Shown: one piece after another, positions 15,841 through 24,265 of the stretch
Numbering within the stretch: the stretch's first letter is position 1
How the letters are laid out: the number at the start of each line of letters is the position of its first letter
Assembly: GCA_016930275.1 (NCBI GenBank)
Contig: JAFGHA010000193.1
Coordinates: 1-36,391, forward strand
Source: Chitinispirillaceae bacterium
GTDB taxonomy: Bacteria; Fibrobacterota; Chitinivibrionia; Chitinivibrionales; Chitinispirillaceae
DNA: 36,391 nucleotides
Reading direction: 5' to 3'
Made by a program: the position numbers and the translations under genes
Notes under the pieces: model-generated
What the model was told of the DNA's origin: nothing
Databases searched by the model: none
The model's input: only the letters and a program-made list of their open reading frames with translations

Positions 15841-17584
15841 CGCTTTACTTTCAGTGCTGGCAGTGACAATCGTCATCGCCGCGATATTTCATTTCATGGG
15901 CGGCACCCTGCAGCGGACCGGTGTTCCGGTGACACTTTCAGGCGCGTTTGTTCTGATCGGTATCGCTTTGGCTGTCGGGAGGCGGCGTCCCGTACGATCG
16001 GAACGGATTTCAAAAACAGAAATTTCCCTGCCGCGGGTGGTACAGAAGTCGGCTACCGATGAAGTTGAACCGGTTGCACCGGCTACCGCACTGGGAAGGG
16101 AGTACCGTAAAACGAGGTGGGATGAAACGGAAACACAGGTTGATGCATTGATCACTGCAGGTCTACATCTGCTGCAGAACCGTATCGATGGACATACCTT
16201 CGCGGTGTTTTTCCCGACGACCGATGGCGGGTATATGCTGCGGCGCCACATTTCAACCTGCGAGTACATCAATCGGGATGCGATACTCTATCCGGGTGTC
16301 GGGGTGATCGGCGGTTTTCTCAAGGACGGGCTCAAACAGCTCAATCTGAAAGAAATCGTTTCCGACAGTATGACGCTCTATTATTACACCAGGGACGTCG
16401 GTATCCGTTCTCTGATGGCAAGTCCGATGACGGCAGGTGGAACGGAGCGGGGAACCGTGATCGTTGACAGTCTCAGCCCTAAAAAATTCACCGATGACGA
16501 CCATGCCTTTCTCGGTGAGGTGGCATCGCTTCTGGGGCCGGCAATTTACAACACCTACATGTACACGGAACATAAACTGCAGCACGGACGCCTTGCCGCG
16601 ATGAGCTCAATTGAAAAGGAGTTCTTCCGTAATCTTTCACGGCAGTCAATAGTCGACAGAATCGCGGAAATCGTACCGCACACCCTCCCGTGCGACCGGC
16701 TCACCATCAGTATGAAAAATGACGATGGTGAATCGGCAACGATACTTGCGGCCATCGGCTGTGAAGCCGAAGGATTTTCCGACAAACGGTTTTCGACCGG
16801 TGGCAAATCACTCGCATCGGTACTTTATACCAGCAATCTCGTACTCTCGCGTAATTACTCCGATGAACATTATGAGATCCGGTATCTCACCGACGAACCC
16901 CGTAACGAGGAACTGCGTTCCTTTGTTGCCGTACCGCTCGGTGTGGATGAATGTCAGGGAATGGTGCTGGTGGAATCGTGCCGGGAAAACGCCTACGATG
17001 AATCGTATCGCGAACTGCTCGGACGTTTGAGTACTTCGGCGGGGCTGGCTATCGAAAAAATGCTGATATTTGAAAAAGCGAATGCGCTTGCAACACACGA
17101 CGGGCTCACGGGGCTGTACAACCACCGTACTTTCCAGCAGATGCTCGCCGATGAAATTACCCGCGCGATCCGGTACCAGGAACCGGTTTCGCTGGTAATC
17201 TGCGATATCGATCATTTCAAGCGGATCAACGATACCTGGGGCCATCCCTTCGGTGATGTGGTGCTCAAAGGTGTCTCTTCACTGCTTGAAAACAGTGTCC
17301 GCCAGGATATCGACACCGTGGCACGATATGGTGGTGAGGAGTTCGCGCTCATACTTGTCAAGACCGACGACAAGGGAGCAGCCGAGACCGCCGAACGTAT
17401 CAGAAGCGCGATCGCCGCAACTCCGTTCAAATCGCCACAGGGCGAGGAGGTTCGGGTGAACATGAGTTTCGGTATTTCCGAATACCGCAAACATGCGAAA
17501 CAGATAAACGAACTGATCGCCAAAGCGGACAAGGCATTATACCGGGCCAAAGAAAACGGCAGAAACAGAGTTGAGGTATTCTGA
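15824..17584 (+). CDS. Membrane-anchored GAF-GAF-GGDEF diguanylate cyclase
   Basis: The 586-residue protein has two N-terminal hydrophobic helices (about 8-25 and 36-52). Two GAF-like sensory regions follow (about 100-245 and 262-415), then a GGDEF domain (about 420-586). The active site reads RYGGEEF (501-507), with DIDHFKRINDTWGH (461-474) for metal and GTP binding, so it should make c-di-GMP. The usual inhibitory I-site RxxD, whose Asp would be Asp497, has Gln494 in place of Arg, so classical product inhibition through this site is probably absent. It overlaps the response-regulator gene by 17 bases and is the last gene of the lptF-lptG operon. The ATG at 15824 is preceded by AAGG. Confidence 0.88.
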   Translation: MKRNHNALLSVLAVTIVIAAIFHFMGGTLQRTGVPVTLSGAFVLIGIALAVGRRRPVRSERISKTEISLPRVVQKSATDEVEPVAPATALGREYRKTRWDETETQVDALITAGLHLLQNRIDGHTFAVFFPTTDGGYMLRRHISTCEYINRDAILYPGVGVIGGFLKDGLKQLNLKEIVSDSMTLYYYTRDVGIRSLMASPMTAGGTERGTVIVDSLSPKKFTDDDHAFLGEVASLLGPAIYNTYMYTEHKLQHGRLAAMSSIEKEFFRNLSRQSIVDRIAEIVPHTLPCDRLTISMKNDDGESATILAAIGCEAEGFSDKRFSTGGKSLASVLYTSNLVLSRNYSDEHYEIRYLTDEPRNEELRSFVAVPLGVDECQGMVLVESCRENAYDESYRELLGRLSTSAGLAIEKMLIFEKANALATHDGLTGLYNHRTFQQMLADEITRAIRYQEPVSLVICDIDHFKRINDTWGHPFGDVVLKGVSSLLENSVRQDIDTVARYGGEEFALILVKTDDKGAAETAERIRSAIAATPFKSPQGEEVRVNMSFGISEYRKHAKQINELIAKADKALYRAKENGRNRVEVF

Positions 17585-18121
17585 TCCTGATGGTCTTTAT
17601 CTTTTGCACACATTATTGGAACAGTTGTTTTCAGCCGGCGGTGCGATGGGAAAACGGTTTCCGGAAAAGAATGGTCCGGTGCCTAACCGACATCACTATC
17701 CTGAATGTCACTTCCTTACATTAAGTAGATACGTTCTGTTCATAATTGACATTTACGTCCACAGCGTCCCACTGCGGGAGATTGAGGGGCATTCTGAATG
17801 AACGTTTGGAAAGTACCTTTTTTTGCGGGTTCTAAATAATCAGTTCTTGGTCAGAAATAAGTGAGCAAAGTCCGTATCATTCCCACGGAGGCGCAACCAC
17901 GAAGTGGAGCGAAGTAATCTGCAATTCAGTCATTTAAGCTGTTTTTAAAGGTGGATACCCGATACAACCAAAAACGCTACTATAAAGACAGTGTGAAACA
18001 CTGGATGCCACACGTTTAAAGAACGGCAGTGAAAATTCGGGTGTGACGAAAATTACCCTGTCTTGAACAAGAATTGATCAGTAATATTACGATAGCGTCT
18101 CTGCGATTTAAAGGAGCACCT
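17585..18121. other. Long spacer without a gene
   Basis: This spacer of about 540 bases separates the cyclase operon from the envelope cluster. It contains the palindromic repeat candidate at 17879-17922 and a short GGAAA/TTTCC hairpin near 17650. I see no credible open frame and no strong promoter: a TTGACA at 17746-17751 lacks a matching -10 box. Confidence 0.5.
17879..17922. repeat. Candidate dispersed palindromic intergenic repeat
   Basis: The segment contains ACCACGAAGTGG, a small hairpin, followed by AGCGAAGTAATCTGC. The reverse complement (GCAGATTACTTCGCT, then CCACTTCGTGG) resembles widespread intergenic repeats of the ATTGCTTCGTCGCTTCGCTCCTCGC type known from many environmental bacteria. 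Only one copy is visible in this window, so repeat status rests on resemblance alone. Confidence 0.35.
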
Positions 18122-20068
18122 ATGCGGCTGCGAATGTACAGTATGGTACTGATGATGTCGGTATTGTTTCCGCAATGTACGGAGACCCCGGAAATCATTT
18201 TCCCGGTAACGGGTGAACGGGCGGTTATCAGTGCGCGGGTATATCCTTCGGACGGCTCGGTAATGGTCTATCTGGTTGGAGCCGACAATATTGATTCAAC
18301 ATCACTCAACCGGAATACCGAAATGTTCGAATTCAGGGATGTCCCCTACGGGAGCTACTTTTTACGGATAAAAGCGGAGGGGTACGGAACCACTGAGCTG
18401 CGGGTGATTGTCAGGGAACCGGTCGTTACCTTTTCGCAGATAACGCTTTCCAGGTTTCCTTTGCAGGTAGTTGCTGTGGAACCGCCGCAGGGAACCGTTA
18501 TCGATTCCGCCTTCATGATCGATAAAGGGAATGCCGTCAACGATTCCGCGATCGAAGTGCGGGTGGTATTTCACGAGGTAATGGATACGGCATCGGTGCA
18601 GCAGGGCATTACCGTGCAACCTTCGATGAAAATCGGATACCGCTGGCAGTCAAACCTGAAAAGCATATATCTCGCTCTGCCCAGAGAAGAACTGGATGGC
18701 GACAGTGATCTGGTGATCACGATCGATACCGGTGCCGTCGATGTATACGGTCATCATCTCGAGCGGGACCTGACCGTTATCTACCCCGTGATGCCGGGGC
18801 TCGGTAATGTCGCTTCTCCGCAGAGACTCGTCGCGGCAAACCAGCCGCAGACAAACGGAAAGAATGTGCTCCCTTCGGAGCCGGTGATGATCTGGTTTGA
18901 CAGTATCATGCACGAGGCCTCGGTTGAGGAGGCTTTTTCCATTGCACCCGCTTCGGCCCCACCGCATTTCGTATGGGATATGCCGTCGGGAAAACACCGG
19001 ATTACGGTGACGTTCCCGGGTGGTCTGCGGTATGGAACGAGGTATACCGTTGCCCTCGCCGCCGGATGGCGTACCGTTGATTCGTCGATGGCGGGAAGCA
19101 CCTGGTCTTATTCATTTACCACCGAGAAACCGGTTATCCGTGATTTCTCTCCGCGTAATGGCGAACGCAGTGTACCGATCGCGGCACCGGTAACACTGAC
19201 GACCAATTTCCGTGCGGATGCCGCGGTATTTCTCGAAGCGTTTTCCGTTTCTCCCGCGGTCGATTCGCTTCGTTGTTTTATCGACGCAACGCGGAATAGC
19301 ATACGTATCGAGCATGAACCGTTCGATTCGGGTACGGTATACACGGTGACCATCGATTCCACACTCTACGCGCAGGATTCGAGCACGCTCGAGCGCGCGC
19401 TTTCCTTCTCCTTCACCACCATTGCGGCGCCGGAAGAGATTGACGAAACAGATACCGTCGCGTGGGTGGCGTATCCTGCGGAGGGAACCGGTGAGTGGCC
19501 GGTCGGGAAAATGCTCACGATAACCTTTGCGGAAGAGATGGCATCCTCACTGATCGACTCCGTTCTCACGATCACGCCATCCCTGTCGTATTATACCGTC
19601 TGGTCCGAACCTGCTGCCGGAGGACATCGGTTGGAACTGCGGCCACGGAGTCTTCTCCGGAGTGCAACCGTGTATGTCGTGGAAATACCATCGGGATACC
19701 GGGCCGCCTCGGGAAAGAAAACCGGACGCGTGCGGTTTTCATTTACCACACAACCGCTCAGGGTAATCGGTCATACACCGGCTCATGGACAGATCAATGT
19801 CGTCTCAAACAGTATAGGACTGGTGTTCAATATGCCGGTTGCCGTTGCATCACTCGGAAACGCCGTACATATGGAACCCGAGACGAATATTTCAGCGTAT
19901 GTCGCGGATACCACGGATCACGCTGCCGGTGAATGGAGCTATCATGTTCATATGAAGGAACTCGATCCCGATACCCGCTATACGGTAACGGTTGACACAA
20001 CGGTAACGGATCTGTTCGGGATTGCGATGCCGGAATCACTGCTCTTTTCATTTACCACCGGAGAGTAG
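18122..20068 (+). CDS. Secreted multi-domain protein with SbsA-type (Big_5) Ig-like repeats
   Basis: The 648-residue protein starts at ATG 18122, behind AGGAG at 18112-18116. It has a signal sequence ending near VLFPQC; a lipoprotein is possible but the lipobox is poor. After an N-terminal sandwich (about 30-110), the rest is a series of about four bacterial Ig-like units of roughly 100 residues. Each opens with a PxxGxxxVP-like turn and closes with the signature SFTT or FSFTT, seen at about residues 337, 435, 540 and 644. Such domains mediate extension or adhesion at the cell surface. The next gene begins four bases after its stop, so it is the probable first gene of an envelope operon. No catalytic motif is visible. 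Confidence 0.75.
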   Translation: MRLRMYSMVLMMSVLFPQCTETPEIIFPVTGERAVISARVYPSDGSVMVYLVGADNIDSTSLNRNTEMFEFRDVPYGSYFLRIKAEGYGTTELRVIVREPVVTFSQITLSRFPLQVVAVEPPQGTVIDSAFMIDKGNAVNDSAIEVRVVFHEVMDTASVQQGITVQPSMKIGYRWQSNLKSIYLALPREELDGDSDLVITIDTGAVDVYGHHLERDLTVIYPVMPGLGNVASPQRLVAANQPQTNGKNVLPSEPVMIWFDSIMHEASVEEAFSIAPASAPPHFVWDMPSGKHRITVTFPGGLRYGTRYTVALAAGWRTVDSSMAGSTWSYSFTTEKPVIRDFSPRNGERSVPIAAPVTLTTNFRADAAVFLEAFSVSPAVDSLRCFIDATRNSIRIEHEPFDSGTVYTVTIDSTLYAQDSSTLERALSFSFTTIAAPEEIDETDTVAWVAYPAEGTGEWPVGKMLTITFAEEMASSLIDSVLTITPSLSYYTVWSEPAAGGHRLELRPRSLLRSATVYVVEIPSGYRAASGKKTGRVRFSFTTQPLRVIGHTPAHGQINVVSNSIGLVFNMPVAVASLGNAVHMEPETNISAYVADTTDHAAGEWSYHVHMKELDPDTRYTVTVDTTVTDLFGIAMPESLLFSFTTGE

Positions 20069-20072
20069 GATA

Positions 20073-21467
20073 ATGGCGGTAAACCGCTTGCGCCTCGTGT
20101 GTTGCACCGGAGCGGTGATCGCGGCAACGGCTTGTCGGGCAGCGGTGCCGCCGCTGTACGGAGCGGCACAATTGCGGGAGGATACGGCAACCGGTTCGCT
20201 TGCGGTGGTGTATGCCGATTCGACACATCTGACTCCCGGTTGGCCGTTGAGCGTGCGGTTGCAGCCACTCACCATGAACGTGCGCAATGTTCTCTTCTCG
20301 GTTCGCAGCGGCGTGGGTGGCGCCCGTACCGGTGTTCCACTGCCTCTGTACATGCAGGACGCATCGGTTACGCTTCTGACGCATTGTTCATGGCTGCAGG
20401 CAGTATTCGGGTATCAGCCGATGCGTGTTCGTGAAGTAACGGCAACCGATGCCTTTCTTGAAACGGACTACTCATATCCTGAATTTCAACATTTTAAAGT
20501 GTACAATCGTGATCGCTTTCGTGCCGGTATCAGCGGAATGTGCACGCTTTCGCCACGGCGGCATTTCCTGTTCGGCGTCGAAGTGATCGCCGACCGGCTG
20601 CGGGGAGCGACACTGTTGCGGACCTATGATTACACGACGTCGTTTGAATATGTGGAATACCAACGGTTTGAAAAAGGGGACGGTACTGTTGGCGTTCGTG
20701 CCGGTGGAGGCTACTGGCGGGATTTTGATTTCAGGGAATCTCCGTATAAAATGTTCTTTACGGTCGATGTATCGCTCTCTACCGAACATGAGGGAGGTCG
20801 CTATAACGAGGCGATCGAGCCGGTGCTTCTGGCGAATGCATATGGTAACGGAAAGTATCAGTATGCCATCCGTACGACCGGTACCCGGCAGTACGGGGGT
20901 TTCGGAGAACTGCGTCTGGAGCTTTCCCGGCGATTCGTGACGCTCTTTCCTTTGCAGAGTAATAGCATCACCGCACCGGTTCATTTTTTCGGAAGTGTTG
21001 AAGGTGTCTCTTTCGGAACAAAAATCGGTCGGATCAGTGAGTACTCCATCATATCGGAAAAGTCCAATGTCTTTCCGGATGCGGTGAATTACTTCAATTA
21101 TACACATGCGTTCTGGCTGCCGGAAGCGGATGCCCGTCACATCTTCCGCATCGGGATGACCCCGGAGATGTTTGTCAATCGGGCGGCGCTGATCACCACG
21201 GTGGTCTATCATTCCCGCCTTTCCGGCAGGTTGCGGGCGCGGGGGAGAGGGCCGTTTGCCGCCTGGAACAATACCACCGATGTATGGACCGGTATTGCAT
21301 TGAACTGGCGAAACCGGCTGGAACTCGAGGCCGCATGGAAATGTATTTATCTGTCGGCAGGTTTCAGGTATGTTTCACGATCGGATCCGTTTGGAACGGG
21401 AACGACCGGTGCATTTTCCCTGGCGAAAGACAATGAGCTCATGCTGCGAGTGCGGCTTCTGTGGTAG
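20073..21467 (+). CDS. Predicted outer-membrane beta-barrel protein, family not recognised
   Basis: The start is ATG 20073, with GGAGAG at 20060-20065, giving 464 residues. The N-terminus (MAVNRLRLVCCTGAVIAATA) is a signal peptide. The mature protein is built of alternating hydrophobic and aromatic strands joined by polar turns, and it ends in ELMLRVRLLW with a terminal aromatic residue, as outer-membrane barrels typically do. I do not recognise a named family. It lies four bases after the Ig-repeat gene, so the two products may work together, for example as a barrel with an extracellular or periplasmic partner; that is inference. A 246-codon opposite-strand frame inside it is a shadow. Confidence 0.6.
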   Translation: MAVNRLRLVCCTGAVIAATACRAAVPPLYGAAQLREDTATGSLAVVYADSTHLTPGWPLSVRLQPLTMNVRNVLFSVRSGVGGARTGVPLPLYMQDASVTLLTHCSWLQAVFGYQPMRVREVTATDAFLETDYSYPEFQHFKVYNRDRFRAGISGMCTLSPRRHFLFGVEVIADRLRGATLLRTYDYTTSFEYVEYQRFEKGDGTVGVRAGGGYWRDFDFRESPYKMFFTVDVSLSTEHEGGRYNEAIEPVLLANAYGNGKYQYAIRTTGTRQYGGFGELRLELSRRFVTLFPLQSNSITAPVHFFGSVEGVSFGTKIGRISEYSIISEKSNVFPDAVNYFNYTHAFWLPEADARHIFRIGMTPEMFVNRAALITTVVYHSRLSGRLRARGRGPFAAWNNTTDVWTGIALNWRNRLELEAAWKCIYLSAGFRYVSRSDPFGTGTTGAFSLAKDNELMLRVRLLW

Positions 21468-21579
21468 CGCACGATTCACCGGTTAATAAGACGGCGGATT
21501 GCCGGCAGAGTGCCGACCAGGAGAATATGGACTGAAAGTATTGCCCGATTCCGACCGGAATTATATTCTCAATAGTGGT

Positions 21580-22368
21580 ATGATACACGGACTATTCCGC
21601 TTTACTCGTACATCCGGATCCGGTTTATATATTCTGCTCTCTGCAGGTGCCATCTGCTGCATTACAGGGTTTGCGGCACCTTTATACGGCCAGCTGAGGA
21701 CCATACCGGTGTGTCTGGAGAAGAAGTTATCCCAGGTAACCGCCATCGCGATACTCCCGTTGAAATTTGACAGCTACCATCTTACCGCGGGAGGAATACG
21801 GGAGTACAACAACACGATGAGCACTGCCGCACGACGACAGATCACCAGCGAGGTGGAGCGGATGCTGTCGAAAAAAGGGTACAACGTCACCACCCTGTCC
21901 GATGACCGGCAGCACCACCGGCAGTGGGCCCGCATGCGGCATTTTTATTCAGTAGTCAACGGTCAGATCGAGAATAACGTGTTCGGACTCGGCAGATTTC
22001 CATCTGCGGATAAGATGTTCGCCTATTCCGTACCGCCGATTTCCGACTCACTCGATAACAGTACCGCCGATGCGTTCCTGTTCATCGACGGGTTTGATGA
22101 CCGGGCAACACGCAAACGTGAGAAAAGGAAGGTCGCGGCAGCGGTCGGGGCGGCTATCGGCGCTGCCCTTACCGGCATCTACGTGACCAACAGTGTTCCC
22201 GCCGACCGGACATTCGCCTCCTGTGCACTTGTCAATAGGTGGGGAGAAATCATCTGGTATTTTCTCTATACTGAAACCGGTAAAATCGATATGGCACAGC
22301 ATGCCGATTGCGAACGGTTCGTCAGCAACCTGCTGGGCCGGCTCGGGAAACGGCAGGTACAACCATGA
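21580..22368 (+). CDS. Exported protein with glycine-zipper segment, function unknown
   Basis: I place the start at ATG 21580 because it gives a sensible signal peptide (RFTRTSGSG, then LYILLSAGAICCITGFAAPLYGQ), leaving 262 residues. An in-frame TTG at 21499 would add 27 residues and no ribosome-binding site clearly favours either. The segment VTAIAILPLKFD followed by an alpha/beta stretch recalls periplasmic TolB-N or CsgG-like lipoproteins, but the match is weak. Residues near 190 form a small-residue membrane-active run (AAAVGAAIGAALTGIYV), preceded by a basic patch KREKRK. Its TGA overlaps the ATG of the M48 protease gene (ATGA), so the two are coupled. Function unknown. Confidence 0.55.
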   Translation: MIHGLFRFTRTSGSGLYILLSAGAICCITGFAAPLYGQLRTIPVCLEKKLSQVTAIAILPLKFDSYHLTAGGIREYNNTMSTAARRQITSEVERMLSKKGYNVTTLSDDRQHHRQWARMRHFYSVVNGQIENNVFGLGRFPSADKMFAYSVPPISDSLDNSTADAFLFIDGFDDRATRKREKRKVAAAVGAAIGAALTGIYVTNSVPADRTFASCALVNRWGEIIWYFLYTETGKIDMAQHADCERFVSNLLGRLGKRQVQP

Positions 22369-23489
22369 CCGGTAAGGACTTTCTGCGATTGCCTGTCCTT
22401 CTCCTGTGCGGGGGTATTGTCTTTTCGTTGCCGGTTTCCGGTTCGGATGAGCATGAAGTGGTGATTGAACGTTCAGATCGGGCGGTGATCGATGCACGCG
22501 TTCATGAAGCGATTGAAGTGGCCGGTGTCCTGCTGCATGATGAAGCGTTGACCGACCATCTCAATGAACAGGTGGCGCATATTGTCAATATTCAGCCGGG
22601 TACGGTACCGCCGTACCGGGTATTGCTTATCAACGGTTCCGAAATCAACGCGTTTTCTCTTTCCGACGGCACCGTTTATCTCAGTCTCGGTATTTTCAGT
22701 ATGATCGACAACGATGCGCAACTCGCACTGCTGCTCGCACATGAGATCGCGCATGTGCGCCTGGACCACCACCGGCGGTTCCGGTATGAGATGCACGAGC
22801 GTTCCGCCGGAAGTTTCATTTTCTCGGGCGATACTCCCTACAGTATGCGTGTCGCGCTGAGCGGTTTTTCGCGCTCGTTGGAAAGAGAGGCCGACAGTTG
22901 CGCCTTGCGGACTCTTGTCGAGCGGGGGTATAACGCCTGGGAGGCCAAAAAACTGCTCGCGACCATGTACTACTGGCTCAAATACAAGGAGAAAGATTAC
23001 AGCAGTGAACAGGCCACTCATCCTAAATTCGCTGAGCGGTACCGCACTGCCAAAAAAACACTTGAAAGTCTCGAAGTGGATTCCACCTACGGAATTATTG
23101 ATGAAGCGGCATATCAGAAGGTGATCCAGCCGCATTTGCCGCATATTGTCAACCTTCTCAGGCAATCGAATAACGTTCGCGAACTCTACAAAATGGCGCT
23201 GCACAAGCTTGACGGAAATGATCCTCTGCCGGAATGGTATTATCTGCGGGGAAGCCTTCTTGAATATTATGCGGCATCTGATTCGTTTCCGGTGGCGGTC
23301 TCTTCTCTTACTTCCGCTTACAGCAACAATCCTGCAAACACCGGAAGTATCCGTGATCTGGGGTGGCTCTACCTGAAGAACGGTATGTATGACAGCGCAC
23401 GAGTATGCCTGAGCAGGTATCTCGAGGCTGCTCCCGAAGCCCCTGATGCCGGGATTGTCGAATTTTACCTGGAGAAACTCGGTGAATAA
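22365..23489 (+). CDS. Periplasmic M48-family zinc metalloprotease with C-terminal TPR
   Basis: The 374-residue protein has a signal peptide (LPVLLLCGGIVFSLPVSGS). The zinc site is HEIAH (His126, Glu127, His130), with Glu175 in LEREADS as the expected third ligand, a typical M48 arrangement. INAFSLSDGTVYLSLG (93-108) precedes it, as in BepA/YfgC- and LoiP-like proteases. The C-terminal third includes a TPR-like unit (GSIRDLGWLYLKNGMYDSARVCLSRYL split across helices). It overlaps the preceding gene by four bases and the next by eight, so it belongs to the envelope operon. BepA-like proteases act on misassembled outer-membrane proteins, and the upstream barrel and Ig-repeat proteins would be natural clients, by inference. 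A long opposite-strand frame here is a shadow. Confidence 0.85.
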   Translation: MTGKDFLRLPVLLLCGGIVFSLPVSGSDEHEVVIERSDRAVIDARVHEAIEVAGVLLHDEALTDHLNEQVAHIVNIQPGTVPPYRVLLINGSEINAFSLSDGTVYLSLGIFSMIDNDAQLALLLAHEIAHVRLDHHRRFRYEMHERSAGSFIFSGDTPYSMRVALSGFSRSLEREADSCALRTLVERGYNAWEAKKLLATMYYWLKYKEKDYSSEQATHPKFAERYRTAKKTLESLEVDSTYGIIDEAAYQKVIQPHLPHIVNLLRQSNNVRELYKMALHKLDGNDPLPEWYYLRGSLLEYYAASDSFPVAVSSLTSAYSNNPANTGSIRDLGWLYLKNGMYDSARVCLSRYLEAAPEAPDAGIVEFYLEKLGE

Positions 23490-24084
23490 CGCATTACGAT
23501 ATCTTGTGGCAATGGTGGCCATCTGTCTGATTACAGGGTGCGTTACCCCGTGGGTTCTTACTGAACCGGGCTATCTCGACAAACCGTCCCGGTACGGGCT
23601 CAAACTGGAGCGGCCCAGACAATGGTATCAGAAACAGCTACGACGTACCACGGTGTTCACCCGTAACGGACTGCCGCTCGAGTATATTCTTCTCGAACGG
23701 CATAAATGGCGTGACACGCTTACCAATGGTTTTACTCTGCCTCCTGATATTCTGCTGCACGAGATTCCGGGAATTATTCTGGGGGAATATTGCGCCAGAG
23801 GGTACGCGTTCAACCTCAACGTTGCTTCAAACGAGATTGTCGTTATCGATAGTATACCCTGTTCACTGACCCGCTATACGCTCACTGCGCCGAATTCCTT
23901 GACAAAAAAAGGAATGATGTACTGTATTCCTTTCAGGCGATTCCTCACGATTCTTACCTATGAGGCGGAAGCTTCTCACTATTTTGACCGATCTGTCGAC
24001 GAATTCACCGATGTCGCGAGGAGTATCGTCATCAGACGGAAAAAATACCGTGCATTACCGGGAATTCAAGGTCGGGTTGAATAA
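23482..24084 (+). CDS. Small lipoprotein of unknown function
   Basis: The start is GTG 23482, eight bases inside the M48 gene, chosen because GGAG (23471-23474) is correctly spaced and the product begins with a textbook lipoprotein signal ending LITGC (Cys at about 20). The 200-residue protein is mixed alpha/beta and has no motif I recognise. Charged residues dominate near TVFTRNGLPLEYILLERHKW. It is the last gene of the envelope operon, translationally coupled to the metalloprotease, and may be its partner or substrate receptor. A hairpin spans its stop codon (24056-24093). Confidence 0.65.
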   Translation: MNNALRYLVAMVAICLITGCVTPWVLTEPGYLDKPSRYGLKLERPRQWYQKQLRRTTVFTRNGLPLEYILLERHKWRDTLTNGFTLPPDILLHEIPGIILGEYCARGYAFNLNVASNEIVVIDSIPCSLTRYTLTAPNSLTKKGMMYCIPFRRFLTILTYEAEASHYFDRSVDEFTDVARSIVIRRKKYRALPGIQGRVE

Positions 24085-24093
24085 TTCCCGGTA
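24056..24093 (+). terminator. 11-bp inverted repeat across the end of the envelope operon
   Basis: TACCGGGAATT (24056-24066) pairs perfectly with AATTCCCGGTA (24083-24093) across 16 bases that include most of the last codons; the stop codon at 24082-24084 lies at the junction. No T-tract follows. It is terminator-like or an mRNA-end stabiliser. Confidence 0.4.
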
Positions 24094-24251
24094 GTGCCGC
24101 GAAAATCCGGTTTGCAGGAATCCGACGGAGTATTTTTCTTCTGTGCACCAGCAGGGAAATGTCTGCCCGATACATTACGTGCACGAATCGGTCCATAAAG
24201 AAGTGAGATGGCGTTTCAGTTTTCACCGATAATGTACATGAACGATATATA

Positions 24252-24265
24252 AGGAGATACCTCCT
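24252..24265 (+). promoter_or_regulatory. Ribosome-binding site with self-complementary sequence
   Basis: AGGAG at 24252-24256 is the Shine-Dalgarno sequence for ATG 24266. It is followed, after ATAC, by CTCCT (24261-24265), which is perfectly complementary. The RNA can form a 5-bp hairpin that buries the ribosome-binding site directly in front of the start codon. Confidence 0.5.

Noticed and set aside
17746-17751. TTGACA promoter element in the spacer
   Set aside because: No -10-like hexamer occurs at 16-18 bases downstream.
20472-21212. 246-codon open frame on the minus strand
   Set aside because: It is a shadow of the predicted outer-membrane protein, which fits the operon and has a signal peptide.
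22473-23522. 349-codon open frame on the minus strand
   Set aside because: It lies opposite the clearly real M48 protease gene, has a compositionally unnatural product and lacks a ribosome-binding site.
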